Positions 23,601-37,300 of a DNA stretch of 64,000 nt are shown here, one piece after another. A program made the position numbers and the translations under genes. Origin of the DNA: Forficula auricularia (lineage: Eukaryota; Arthropoda; Insecta; Dermaptera; Forficulidae); NCBI GenBank assembly GCA_024734495.1, contig JALMQS010000085.1:22325077-22389076 (forward strand). Reading direction: 5' to 3'. The first letter of the stretch is position 1, and each line of letters begins with the position of its first letter. The notes beneath the pieces are model-generated. The model ran no database searches. It was not told where the DNA came from and saw only the letters and a program-made list of their open reading frames with translations.

Positions 23601-26600
23601 CTTATATTCATAATCGGCATATAGCTTGCCAGGTTTGTTTTATTGTTTCATTTAGTAGGTGCAGTTGGCAGCCTGTCATTGCTCCCCGCCCCGTTGCTAT
23701 CATGAGTTGCGCGTGGAAGGCTATCTCGACTGGCGGAGTCAGTCAGCCGGAGGCAAGCTAGCGGACACAAACTCTATGACTCAGCTGATGCACGCTGTCC
23801 ACCATTATTGTTCACTTTCTTTGTTTAATTAAACTTATATTAAATTCAGTCACTTTACACACACACAGTTTCAACTTGTTTCAATCGCTGTATTCATTGT
23901 CTTTCTTTACTTATATACATAATTATTCTATTACTACACATTGTACAAATTGATTATTCTTCGTTGCATAAATTAAATGTTTTCTATCAAAAACTTCTAT
24001 CTTTTAATTCCAGAGTGCTAAAAATACCATTACACAATTAAATCCTAAATTGGGCCTCACCCAGATTTAACATAAGTAGGTTAAATCATTACATGGAGGA
24101 CCGCACCGATATGACGAATGAAACAAGTTCAACCTGTGTGTATTTGTTGTAATTAATTATCATTTTATTTTTTTGGTCCAAAATCTTGTGAAATAATTGG
24201 CGTGAAAGGCCTAATTAATTTGCTTTAATTTTTTTAAATAGTGATACCATCTGTCCTGAAATAACAATGACGTCAATCGCAGAACTGTTGGAAGAAGGAG
24301 AGCAACAACCATTGGCACACTCCTCGGTGTTAAACAACCTTGACAGCCAACCAAACCAGGACAACGTGGAGACGATATCATGTGAGTTGCAGGGCATTTC
24401 ACAGCCCAATATTACACAGAATTTTTTACAACCTAGTCTCCCACAAACACAAATTGATATGGCACAGATAACGGCATTGCTTAAGGGCTTTGGGGGTAGT
24501 TTAAAGAATGATATAAATGGTTCAATAAACTGCTTAAAAAATGATTTAAAAAATGATATAAAAGATACAAAAAATGATTTGAATGGTTCAATAAACTGCT
24601 TAGAGAGTAAAATAATAGATACAAATGGTTCAATAAACTGCTTAAAAATCGATTTAGAAAAGAAAATGGATAGCAATATGGATATTTCAACTATTAACAT
24701 AGCGGGTTTAAGGACTGAAATGAAGGAAATGGGTAAAGACCTAAAAAGTCAAATAGATAGGCTGGAAGGTAAGGTAGACTGTTATGTTCGGGACAGGGAA
24801 CAAAGGAGAGGGGAGGTTGACGAGATAAAACTTGAGCAGGAAAACCTCGTAAAACTATCCTTTCAGTCCCATGCTGTAGCAATTGAGATAAAGGGTCAAA
24901 ATTATAGTGTTCCCGAGGTCCCGGTCCATTTTCAAGAGTCTTTTGCGGTGGCCCTTTGTGAAACCAGGACAAAGAGTCTATCCCAACAACTGCTGCCTCT
25001 GGAGGATGTGCCTGAGCCCGCATCCTCTCTAGAGAGGCGACAGGTACATGAACTCTTAAATGAGTTCCAGGATATATTTTCCCCCGAGCCTGGGTGTATG
25101 AAGGGCTACCAACATGTAATTGAACTAACTGATGTAGTTCCTTTCAAGGCCAAAACCTACCCGATTCCCATAACCCTTCTAACTGATCGCGGAACTCAAT
25201 TCACCTCTAAGAAATTTCATGATTTCATTGGTGAAATGGGCACTGAATTGCGATTTGTCGCCATCCGCAATCAACAGGCCAACCCGGCTGAGCGTACCAT
25301 GAAAGAGTTAAACCGGCTTTTTCGTGCTTATGTGCACCATAACCATCCATCATGGTACGAAAATCTCTCTACCATTCAACGACTATTGAACTTTGCCCCT
25401 GGGTTTTACATGCCCCTCTCCGAAATCCGTTTAGTTTATCAAAAGTTCTTCCTACTGTATGACGGCCCGTTCCGAGTGGCTGAAATCCGCCCCGGGGGCA
25501 CGTATGTATTGCAGACAACCCGTGGTAAGCAGCAGGGTGTCTACAATATCCGTTTATTAAAAAAATTCTACCCTCGCCCAGAGCAGTAACCTCAAAGAAG
25601 GTTACAAACCACACGCTAATTCAGTGTGGGGGCTTGCTCTAATGAATTCTATTTTTCTTCTTTTTCCCCCCTCTTTTTTTAAAAAAAATCCCACTATTTT
25701 TCATTATTTGTAAAATTTGTAAATAATTTTGTTTATTTTATATTTTTTTATTCTCTTATACTTTAGAGGTAATTCAATAGTCGGTCTGTCTCTTAATAAA
25801 TTTTGTTAAAATTTAACTAAGTCCGTTTTTGTTTAAAATTAGGAAATTCTAAAAATTTTCTTTCTATAAAGAAAAATCTTTAATATAATTAAGATTTAAA
25901 AAGTCAGTCTGTCTCTTTCTAAAGAAAAATAAAATTCGAATAAATATTTCTTTGTCTGTCAAATTGATGAATTGTGTTATAATTTCATCAAGTAATTTTT
26001 TGTATGTAATATTGAGATTCTAAAAAATTCATTCTATTAAGAAAAATCCTTAATATAATTAAGATTTCAAAAGTCCGTATTTTTCTTCCTAAAGGAAAAT
26101 ACATTTCAAGTAATTGTCTCTTTAACCTTCAAAAATAATTTTTTTAAGTTTTCTTAGTTGGAAAATTTAAAATAATATTATAATCTTCACTATAATATTT
26201 TGAAATTCTATAAAGTCTTGGATAATTCCAAAAATTTCAATATAATAATGAATCTAATCCTTATCAGTAATAGATAATTTTCATTAATTAGTCATAAAGA
26301 GATAAGCCTAATCCTTGAATAATTAAAGTTTCAAGTTAAAAGAACAATTGAATTGGTTCTAATGTAAATTTATAATTAGTTAATTTCATTTTACTTACAA
26401 ATAATTATAATTGTATTTTGTTGACAATCTGTCAGTCTGTCCACAAAAATTGAATTATCTCATGTTATCCATTATTGCTAATAATTTCAAGTAAATTGCA
26501 TAGGAATTATTAAGCCTATATTTTTTTGATAGATATTCTTCCGAACATAAGTTTTTTTATGGAAAATTGTTAATTTCCAACCAAGTGTGTTAATGCACCA

Positions 26601-29600
26601 GAAAATCCCTAAATTGAATATTGGTTTCTAGAATCGTATAGGATTTCTCTCTGAAAAAGTAATCTCTATCTTGTCTGGTTCGTGCTCGTGCCCTCCGTTC
26701 ACAGATGTCTGTTCGAGGTCATGTTTATTTGGTCGGTCTTTGTATCCTGGTTTATCTAAAAATGTTTTCCGCTCATTTTCTAACTCACGTTAAACCTGGG
26801 TAATTTTCCAATGGAGAATAATTCTTAATCTATTCTACGCTTGGTATGGGTGCTGTTTATTCAAACTAGTCACGGTTTACCGACGACAAAACTTAGCCAG
26901 TCCAGTGTGGGTATTCTGCAAGCAAATTCGCAGGCTGATTGGCCATCCGACGGGGTTGTAGCCTTGAGTCGCCTGAAGGCAAGCGGGCAAAGTCCCATGG
27001 AGTAAAATAATCCTATAGATAATACTCTGCACTTTATCAAAATGTTTTCATTTCTATATTTACTTTATTAATAAATTGCCGAAGCAAAATTTCTTCAATT
27101 CTGAAAACAGATATCAAATAATATAAAATATATTTGTTTATTTACTATGGGGACCACTAGTATATTTTATACTAGTAAAATTTTTTTATTTACATCGAAG
27201 TTCACTATATCCAAAGGTACCATAATATTGTTCCGTAGTAAGGCTGTGTGAACTACTGAACGGAAGTATTTACTGTTAGTAAACAAACCAAAGGTGTGTT
27301 AATCGAATGATTAGGTTCATTCATTTGTTTTATATGAAGATTGCCCATCTAATTTTTGTTGGACAATTCTTTAATAAAGTCTGAATTCAATTATCTAAAA
27401 ATAAAGGGTCGAATCCCGTTAGGGACATTTTTTATTTAATTGTTTACAATTGGAGTTTAAAACGATAATGGTTAGATATCCGCCTTTAGCCAATTATTCT
27501 ATTAGTAATCAATATTAAATTTCTATAGTTCAACAATCTTTTTATGGATGTTAAAATATTTCAAAACATTTAGTTTTGATTAAAGAAATCTCCTTACAAG
27601 AGTTTATTTGAGAATTCCTATTGCATCTTTTTGTAACTACAAATTATTTTATAATTAAATGATCCAATGCGTCCACCTTAAATACATTATTCTATTAATA
27701 ACAAATGCAATCTACAACAGCCTAGTCTAGCTAATTTCGTGAATTTCCTAGTATATAGGAGCATTTATGATAGTAAATAACTTCCCGCTCATTATTCTAT
27801 GTTAATATAGGCAGTTTTGATATATTCCCAAACAAGTCCAATTTGTTTATTGAATGCATAACAAGTAAAGGTCAGCATAGTTGCCTTCCAAGCAGTTGGT
27901 ACGGGTTCATATCCCGCCAAAATGAGATGCATTTGTCAACAAACATTCTTGTAATCCTTTTTCGATATCAGTCTATTTTATTGAAAGTCTCTTTCAAATA
28001 TCTTTTTGTATAACTACATTTAGACATTAGTTCCAAAGGAACAAGTAAACTAAGGGTTAATAGTCATATCAAATAATTTAAATCCTGTGGCCTGTTAACT
28101 GTGAATAAAAGATCTGTGTTGGGAAGTGAAATGTTTTGCAGCCTCACGAAGGTTCTCTAAACTTTATAAGGCTCTATAATCTGAGAGCCATGGTTGTGTT
28201 GTTTATTATTTTTGATCAATCAAAGAATTCAAGGACGGATGGTCGCTATTAAATGCGCGTATTTTAATTCTTTAATTTAATGATTATTTTGATTAAATAT
28301 TTTTACATTAATTTTTCACTAATTTTTTTATAGTTTTTATTTTATTAATCGCAAAGAGAAAGAGCAGAGGTGAGATAGTGTGTTGAGGTTGCTGGTTATT
28401 GGCGAGTCGATGTTGTGGAAGCGGGCGGTCTAAATTCTGCCATGCTTTAATGGTTTAATATTGTAAGTTGAGTATAATTGTTTTTTTATAAATATTTAAT
28501 TTTTTTGTTTTCAGTCAAGGTCATTAATGGTCCAGTTTAAAGAATGTAGAGCACTGTTGAGTGTTCATCCTGCGTGATTTTTGGAGTGGAACTGGAATTT
28601 GAAGCCAGTTTAAAAGGACGTTCCGCTATGGTCGTGGGTCATTGGCGTGTGTGTGGGACCGGAGATTCGTTGTTGTCAATTCCCCCCCCCTTTTTTTCTG
28701 TGTGGAAGATGGAGAAAAGAGGCCTAAGAGCCTAGTTATTGGCGGCTAAGTCCGCAGGGCATAGACCCTATTGAGTGTAGTGAAGAAGGCCTAAGAGCCT
28801 AGTTATTGGCGGCTAAGTCCGCAGGGCATAGACCCTATTGAGGAATGAGCTGACTGCAATCCCACCGGGACGAGTTCTGGAGAAATGGGAGGCGGGCCAT
28901 TCACTCTGAGCAGTGGAGGAGGCTTTAAAGCCTCGTAAATTATATTAAATTTTGTGCCCAGTTGGAGGCGTTGTGGTTGGCCACCCCGACAGCTGTATCC
29001 AGCTGTCTAGCATCCACTCTGGTTCTGATTTGGCAGCGGCTCGTTTTGAGGACATGCTAGTGTCCGCCCTGTAGGCTTCAGAGACCACAGGGTAGGGCTG
29101 TGCGCTCTTAACAGCCATCCCGAATTCCCTTTTTAGTTTGACAATGAATCTTTGCTCCCACGTCTTGGCCGTGGCGGGCGCTCGTTGTGGTGCGTCTGGC
29201 CCATACTGGTGGATCTGGAAAGTTCCGTTCCGATTTGAAACCAGTCATGTCCATTCAACACCTATACATTCATTGTTATTTTTATTGTTATTTTAACGTA
29301 GCTTCAGTACAGTAGATTTTCTTATGTGTCAATATTATTCCATGAAAGGAGGCATTTGAATGCTGTCTGAAGGCTGACTAAAGCCATTAAAATTGTCGCT
29401 ACTTAATTCTGTGAGTGGCTCCAGTTTTAATGTTTCCGGCCGAGGGGATGTAATGAAATAAGCACCCCTTGGCCCTTATATTCATAATCGGCATATAGCT
29501 TGCCAGGTTTGTTTTATTGTTTCATTTAGTAGGTGCAGTTGGCAGCCTGTCATTGCTCCCCGCCCCGTTGCTATCATGAGTTGCGCGTGGAAGGCTATCT

Positions 29601-31297
29601 CGACTGGCGGAGTCAGTCAGCCGGAGGCACGCTAGCGGACACAAACTCTATGACTCAGCTGATGCACGCTGTCCACCATTATTGTTCACTTTCTTTGTTT
29701 AATTAAACTTATATTAAATTCAGTCACTTTACACACACACAGTTTCAACTTGTTTCAATCGCTGTATTCATTGTCTTTCTTTACTTATATACATAATTAT
29801 TCTATTACTACACATTGTACAAATTGATTATTCTTCGTTGCATAAATTAAATGTTTTCTATCAAAAACTTCTATCTTTTAATTCCAGAGTGCTAAATATA
29901 CCATTACACAATTAAATCCTAAATTGGGCCTCACCCAGATTTAACATAAGTAGGTTAAATCATTACAATACTTATGTTATATTTATACTTTATTGTTATT
30001 ATTTTAGATATATCATACATATAATATTATATATAATTCTTATTTTAAATTTAATTATAATATTTATTTAAAATTTATATAACATTTATATTATAGATTT
30101 TATTTATAATTCGTAGGTATTGATTTGTGAGCCACATATCTACCAACGTTCATGTGTCTTATTTCAGTTACCATAAGCCTCTAGTCACAGTAATTAATAA
30201 CGACGGCGCTATTGATCTAATTAATATTTGAAATTTTATTTAGGTATTATCATTTGATATGGTATTAATCTTTTTCTTAGACTAGTAAGCCTTTTTTGTG
30301 CCTATTTAGACAGTCGATCTGAATGAGTAAACTCCAGTCGTGAGTCGGAGCTGACACACACATATTTTTTTTTTGAAATATTTCGAAAAAAAAGAAGAAG
30401 AAAGTTTCTACTTACAAACCATGGGTACATCCTCTGTGTCCTTGACTCGTTTAATTTGCTCCCAATACATACTGATATCTTCAAATGATTTAACATTATT
30501 AACGGCGAACACAAGTAGAAAACCCTCGCCCGTTCTCATATATTGATCTCTCATGGCACTAAAATTATTAATTCATAAACGTCCATTAATAAAGGCATTT
30601 CCGCAATTTATATAGAATAAATTTATATTAAAAAAAAAAAAATAAAAATAATTATATAATAATATGAAAATAAGAGGAATCGAGGTCGCCCACCTAAAAG
30701 ATGGAAAGACGCTCTGGATGACAGGCCTAACTAAAAGAAGAAGAAGTAGTAGAAACAAAAGATTGCGAGTTTAGTTTTATTTTTTTAAATTCAAGCCAAT
30801 TAATTATGTTCAAATCCTACATTTCACATCAATATTAATACAACAATAATTGTAAAAATCATCTACTCTGGATATATCTACTATTTATTGTATATTCCTA
30901 TAAACTTTGTAATCTAATGTTCTTGATTGTATGGTTATTTATTAACAAAGAATTACTATTCTTTTATAAAAGATAATAATTATTTTTTCGTTAAATTGAA
31001 GGGTTGGTTTTGTCACAAATATAATAAAACAATAATTTTAATAACTATTTGTATTATTTAATTGATAACTATACAGTTTCGGTCACCACTGGTCGACCAT
31101 CCTCAGTAGTTCTAAAAATTGAAATGAAACATTTATTTACATTTTTTCTTTTTATAGAGAATTATATAACACAAAATTTTTTTTATAATAATTTGAAATC
31201 ATACATACATCTCGTTCAAGAACCGGAATTTGTCATTTCACATGAAACATTCATTCTTAAATCTTCAATATAGATACATCACATAATTCATTACAAT

Positions 31298-31334
<37 letters not shown>

Positions 31335-34300
31335 TCTCTATAAAAAGAAAAAATGGAAATAAATGTTTCATTTCAATTTTTAGAACTACTGAGGATGGTC
31401 GACCAGTGGTGACCGAAACTGTATAGTTATCAATTAAATAATACAAATAGTTATTAAAATTATTGTTTTATTATATTTGTGACAAAACCAACCCTTCAAT
31501 TTAACGAAAAATTTAAATCAAGTCACTTAAGTTCTGGAAGAAATTTAATAATTATTTTTAACAATCATTCAACTTAATTATCAATTATTTAATAATAATC
31601 AATAATTTAATAATTTTCCGACAATGTTCTGTGACATTCCAGGATGTATCGCAAGTCATCTGGATAAATTCCAGTTCCAATTTCGTTATTTTGGCCTGAT
31701 TCAGTTTTTTCGTAACCTTTACACTTCTTGTTTTTTTTAACAGATTTACAACACGATAAAATGAAGCTTGGGAGGGTGTATTTTCTATCAGGAAAACGCT
31801 CGGCATTCATTTTAATGGCAGCCCCATAACACTTCTTCCTCATTCACCGCATAAATTAAGACCATTTTCAATTATGTCTTCAACAAAAAAATGCTCCATT
31901 TTTATCTTATTATATTAAATGAGCAAAGTTTGTATGTATATATATATATTCGGCGGGTTTCTCGAAAACGGCTCTAGCGATTTGGATGAAATTCACTGGT
32001 TAGGAGGGTTTTGTGTTGGACATTCGATCTGTCACGGTCTCATCTTCGGCTAAGTTGTTTTTGATGGGTTTTTTGTTAATTGAAATAATTATTCACAGGT
32101 GGTTGTTTTAATAAACATTTATAATTACATTTTTTTCAATTTCCTTTTAATAAATAATTGGTTTTTTAATTTTATATCCCACAATAAGATCATTATAATT
32201 ATTATTATATATTAAAAGTTTGGCAATTTAATTGATTAAAAATCGAGTTTTAAATCCCACAAATATTAATTTGACAATTTAATTGATGAACTCAAAAATT
32301 GTTATTTAATTAAAAAAAATAATTATAGGGTATTTATTTATGTACCTATATACACATAATCTGTGGCCCACTGAAGGCCAGAAATGCAAAAACTGGGTGC
32401 GTGGGCGGGGGTAGATGGGGGTGGGGTACAGTGGTGGGGGGTTCAGGACAGGTACGGGGTTTCGGGGATGGAGGTGTAGGTGGGGGGTGGGGTAAGGTGG
32501 GAGGGTGCAGGAGGTGAGTTGAAGTGGTGGGGGTTCGAGGGGTTTCGGGGATTAATATATAGCTATTAACTGAAGCAAAAAGTTACCGAGCATCGCTCGG
32601 TGGCCAGGTACTTATGATAATACAATAGCTTTATTCGTTTTGGATGCCTTGGGCGCCCTTATGTCAGCCTCAAGTCACTAACCCATATTCGTTTAGGAAT
32701 ACCAACCGACTTGGTGTGCCCCAGCCCTATTCTCCCCCCTTCGTTTTCCTAAACGAATATGGGTTAGTGACTTGAGGCTGACATAAGGGCGCCCAAGGCA
32801 TCCAAAACGAATAAAGCTAATATAACTATCTACTGGATTGACACGAGAAATAAACTTTTTTAAACTCAAGAATTTTAAATAGTTCAATTTAAGTAGAAAA
32901 TCTGTGTATTTAATGAAGTTTTAATATCATTATAAAGATTTATTTTCATTGTTGTGACTTTCGATTTAATAAATATTTAATTAATAATTGAATATTTAAT
33001 CATTATTATTTGATAATTAAGTTGAATGATTGTTAAAAATAATTATTAAGATTTTTTTTGGAGATCTAATTGTTTTAATATTTATTTTTTATTTGATGTC
33101 GTATAAAAAAATAGTTCTTATAAAAGATGTTCAGTTTTTATTCTAGATTCAGAATACGTACAGAAACATATAGGTTTCTATTTAAAAAACAGAATTTGAC
33201 CTTGAAATCTTGTTCTACATCGACAAGCAATAGCGTAGTTTAGTTCCCCCTTGATATAAATAAACTTTTATTTGAAACTTTTTTTCATATAATGCACTGT
33301 TTTTGAGTTATAAGACTGTCTCAAGATAAAAAACTCACCCGGTATATATATACTGTATAATTATTAAACTCAAACGTTTCGGAAAAATTTCATTGATAAA
33401 AATCATTTGAGTATAATAATTTGGCCACCCACTATAGAGTGTTCATATCCAATTTAAGTATATTTGGTGCAATACAAATTAATTAAATTGGGTCCATCTT
33501 TTGAATAACCCTGTATATAAATGCAATCAAGAACATTATATCACTAGATTTACTATATGTATATTACAAAAATTATGTAATTTTAAAAAAATATCTATTA
33601 TGGATACAGCTAGATATATATAATGTGAAAGCTCTTGTATTGTTTGAATATCTTGTGAGATATTATCAGAAAATGAATAGGAAAGACATTTATTCTGAGA
33701 AAACATCGAAACGCGGTTTATAATATATACATATATGTACCGGGTGAGTTTTTTTTTATCTTGAGACAGTTTTATAACTAAAAAACATGAAAAAAAGTTT
33801 ATTTATTTGGAGGGGGAACTAAACTACGCTATTGTTTCTCAACCTAGAACAAGCTTTCAAGGTATTTTAAGGTCAAGAAACCTATATATTTCTTTTCATA
33901 TTCATAATCTACAAAAAAACTAAGCAACTTGATTAAGAACTATTTTTTTATTCGACATCAAATAAACAAAATATATTATTAGTATATATAATTAGATCAA
34001 TTATTATATCTCAAAAAAATCTTAATAATTATTTTTAACAATCATTCAACTTAATTATTAAATAATAATGATCAAATAATTAATTATTAAATAAACAATT
34101 ATTAAATTGAAAAGTGACAATGAAAATAAGTGTTTATAATGATCTTAAAACTTCATTATACGTAGGTACACAGATTTAAGAGATTATTTTCTACTTAATA
34201 GAACTACTTAAAATTCGTCGAGTTTAAAAACGTTTATTTCTCGTGTCAATCTAGTAGATAGTTATAGGTATTGTATTACCATAATACAAATGGAACATTT

Positions 34301-37300
34301 TTTGTTGAAGACAGAATTGAGATGGTCTTAATTTATGCGGTGAATGTGGAAGAAGTGTTATGGGGCTGCCATTGAAATGGATCCCGAGCGTTTCCTGATA
34401 CAAGAATACACCCTCCAAAGCTTCATTTTATCGTGTTGTAAATCTGTTAAAAAAAAAAACAGGAAATGTAAAGGCTACGAAGAAACTGAAAAGGCCAAAA
34501 TAACGAAATTGGAACTGGAATTCATCCAGAAGAATTGCGATACACTCTGGAATGTCTCAGAACAGTGTCGTAAAATTTTAAATTATTATTAAATTATTTA
34601 TTTAATCATTATTATTTGATAATTAAGTTTAATGATTGTTAAAATTAATTATTATATTGAGATCTAATTGACTTAATATTTTTTATTATTTGATGTCGTA
34701 TAAAAAATAGTTCTAATGAAAGTTGCTCAGTTTTTTTTCTAGATTAAGAATATGTACAGAAACATATGGTATTCCATTTAAAAAACAGAACTTGACCTTG
34801 AAATACCCATGAAAGCTTGTTCTACGTCAACAAACAATAGCGTAGTTTAGTTTTCCCCTGATATAAATAAACTTTTAATTGAAACTATTTTTCATATAAT
34901 ATACTGTTTTTGAGTTATAAGACTATCTCAAGATAAAAAACTTACCCGGTATATAAATATATTGATTAATCATCATGTAAAAGTAAGCAGTCGGAAGAAT
35001 GATATAGCTTACACACTATATATCTATAAATGAATAGTGCTAGGCTAGGCTAAGCTATGGGAAAAGAAGGAAGGGAGAGTTTGTGGTAGAGTGAACCTGT
35101 TGCTTATACCTGTACTCTTCCTGCCCGGCGGTGTCCAGGATGTCTAGCAAACATGTCTCGCCGTCAATCACCACCTGCTTCCTATACGAGTCTTCTACAA
35201 TTCAAACAGAAACACACAGTATTAATTATTAAGAAATTGAAATTTAACATTTGTATAAAGCAGCATTTTTCAACATTTTTGACTATTTTACCTAGTTATT
35301 TTATTTATGAAGAAAAACAGAAATATATTATATACCGGGTTAGTTTTTTTTTTTTTTTATCTTGAGACAGTCTCATAACTCAAAAACAGTGCATTATATG
35401 AAAAAAAGGTTCAAATAAAAGTTTATTTATATCAGGGGGAAACTTAACTACGCTATTGTTTCTACGTGTGGAACAAGCTTTCAGGGGTATTTCCGAGGTC
35501 AAGTTCTGTTTTTTAAATGGAAACCTATATTTTTCTATACCTTGCCTAAATCTAGAAAAAAAACTGAACAACTTTCATAAGAACTATTTTTATACGACAT
35601 CAAATAAAGAAAATATTAAATCAATTAGATCTAAAAAAATCCCAATAATAATTATTCTTAACAATTATACAACTTAATTATCAAATAAATAATTTTCCGA
35701 CAATATTCTGTGACATTCCAGAGTGTATCTCAAGTGTTCTGGATGAAACATCTATCTTCAACAAAAAATATAGTCCATTTTTATTATTATGGTAATATAA
35801 TTGGTAACTATCTACTGAATTGACAGGAGAAATAAACTTTTTTAAGCTCAAGAATTTTAAAAAGATCTATTAAATAGAAAATAATCTCTTAAATCTGTGT
35901 ATAATGAGGTTTTAAGATCATTATAAACACTTATTTTCATTAAAGATAATAGTAAATAAATATTATATGTAATATTCATTTATTACATATTTTGTTTATT
36001 GGGCCACAATCTCTACTAATTATTTATTTTTCATTGTTGTGACTTTTCAATTTAATAATTAAATATTTAATCATTATTATTTGATAATTAAGTTGATTGA
36101 TTGTTAAAAATAATTATTAATATTTTTTTCTGGGATCTAATTGATTTAATATTTTGTTTATTTGATGTCTTATAAAAAAATAGTTCTTAGTTGTTCAGTT
36201 TTTCTTGTAGATTATGAATATGAAAAGAAATATATAGATTTCTGTTTAAAAAACAGAACTTGACCTCGAAATACCCTTGAAAGCTTGTTCTATGTCGACA
36301 AACAATAGGGTAGTTTAGTTCCCCCTTGATATAAATAAACTTTTATTTGAAACTTTTTTTCATATAATGCTCTGTTTTTGAGTTATAAGACTGTCTCAAG
36401 ATAAAAAAACTCACCCGGTATTTAAAATATATAAATATGTTTATCCACATTTATTATATGTTTGAATTGGAATTAATATATTTTGAAATTGGAATCACCA
36501 ATCAAAAAGGTTGATAAACGCTGTTTAATAAAAAACAAACAATCCATTTTATGTCTTCTCTTACCTATTGTAGGGTCGTATTCGTCAACAAAACTAAAAC
36601 AAAAACAAAAAAACAATTAAATGACAAATCAATAATTATTTTATTATTATTATTTAAAGATAAAACATGACTTAATATTAACAATTAGAGGATTCGATTG
36701 TTTATTTATTACTATTAATTGTTGAGATTTTTTTTTTATTATTTGTCATAGTGGATATTATTGTTATTGTTGTTTGATTAACAAGTAGGTATCTTTGAGA
36801 ATAAGGAGCCAGAGACATTTTCCCTCCTTAAATGCAGCCTAAGGAATCCAAAAGATTGGATATTCCTGATTTAAAGGATGAATATGTAGGAATAATATTA
36901 AGATTAAAAATATTTAAAAATAAAAATCTAATTTATTTCTAATGGGGGAAAAGCTTTTGCCTTAGATCACTAAAATAGATAGACTAAAAATTATCAAGAA
37001 TTAATTATTATTATTAATAATTTTTCAAATAGGAATATACAAAGGCTGGCTGTAGCAATGAGTTGATTCGAGATGCCCATGTTTTTCGGGCATTTAAAAC
37101 TCGGTTTATAAACAATTAAATTGCTAGTTTTATTATATTATAATATTTGTAATGATCTTTTTGTAGGATTTAAAATTAAAAAATCAATTAATAAATAAAA
37201 GATTCAAATTAATTTTTAAAGTTCTCTAATTAACACTTTAAGAAAATCAATAAATTTTTGGAGGGTTTGTATTTGTTTTCTTATTTATTCTATTATTAAT

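Larger units (their letters stand above)
25590..29441 (+). other. Non-coding 3' half of the LTR element
   Basis: 3.9 kb without a significant ORF. 25.8-26.1 kb carries a diverged direct repeat (aattaagatttaaaaagtc / aattaagatttcaaaagtc). Two tRNA-like stretches lie at about 27400 and 27862-27920. 28.4-29.4 kb is GC-richer and holds a 56-bp direct repeat. Confidence 0.55.
23575..29967 (+). mobile_element. Ty3/gypsy-like LTR retrotransposon, internally deleted
   Basis: Two 519-bp direct LTRs (23575-24093 and 29449-29967), each TGTAATG...CATTACA, with two base differences noticed by eye. The 4-bp target duplication ATAC lies at 23571-23574 and 29968-29971. A primer-binding-site-like TGGAGGACCGCACCGATA follows the 5' LTR directly, and a short purine tract GAGGGGA precedes the 3' LTR. 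One chimeric ORF remains. The rest of the 6.4-kb element is non-coding. It is inserted in the fifth... sixth-exon side Ras intron (20235-30415), same strand orientation opposite to Ras. Confidence 0.85.
30985..31512. mobile_element. Palindromic element with opposed hammerhead-like motifs
   Basis: The left arm (gttaaattgaagggttggttt onwards) is repeated in inverse at 31430-31506 (ccaacccttcaatttaac). Ribozyme-like cores face each other at 31063-31110 and 31385-31430. A (TA)n run at 31308-31334 lies in the loop. The target duplication was not resolved. Confidence 0.6.
31540..33342 (-). mobile_element. CCGGGTGAG-family element, copy 5, with two nested insertions
   Basis: Reads right to left: terminus CCGGGTGAG at 33342, arm to about 32821, then a palindrome (32626-32820) and a Helitron (31905-32611), then the transposase HTH relic (31843-31585; [19 protein letters not shown]). 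The far end is truncated near 31540. Confidence 0.68.

Noticed and set aside
24481..25023. Minus-strand frames of 69-161 aa inside the LTR element
   Set aside because: Shadow frames of the plus-strand chimeric ORF, caused by its repeated Asn/Lys codons.
33360..33420. cgtttcgg ... cattgataaaaatc as a hammerhead
   Set aside because: The CUGANGA box cannot be formed and stem II does not pair.
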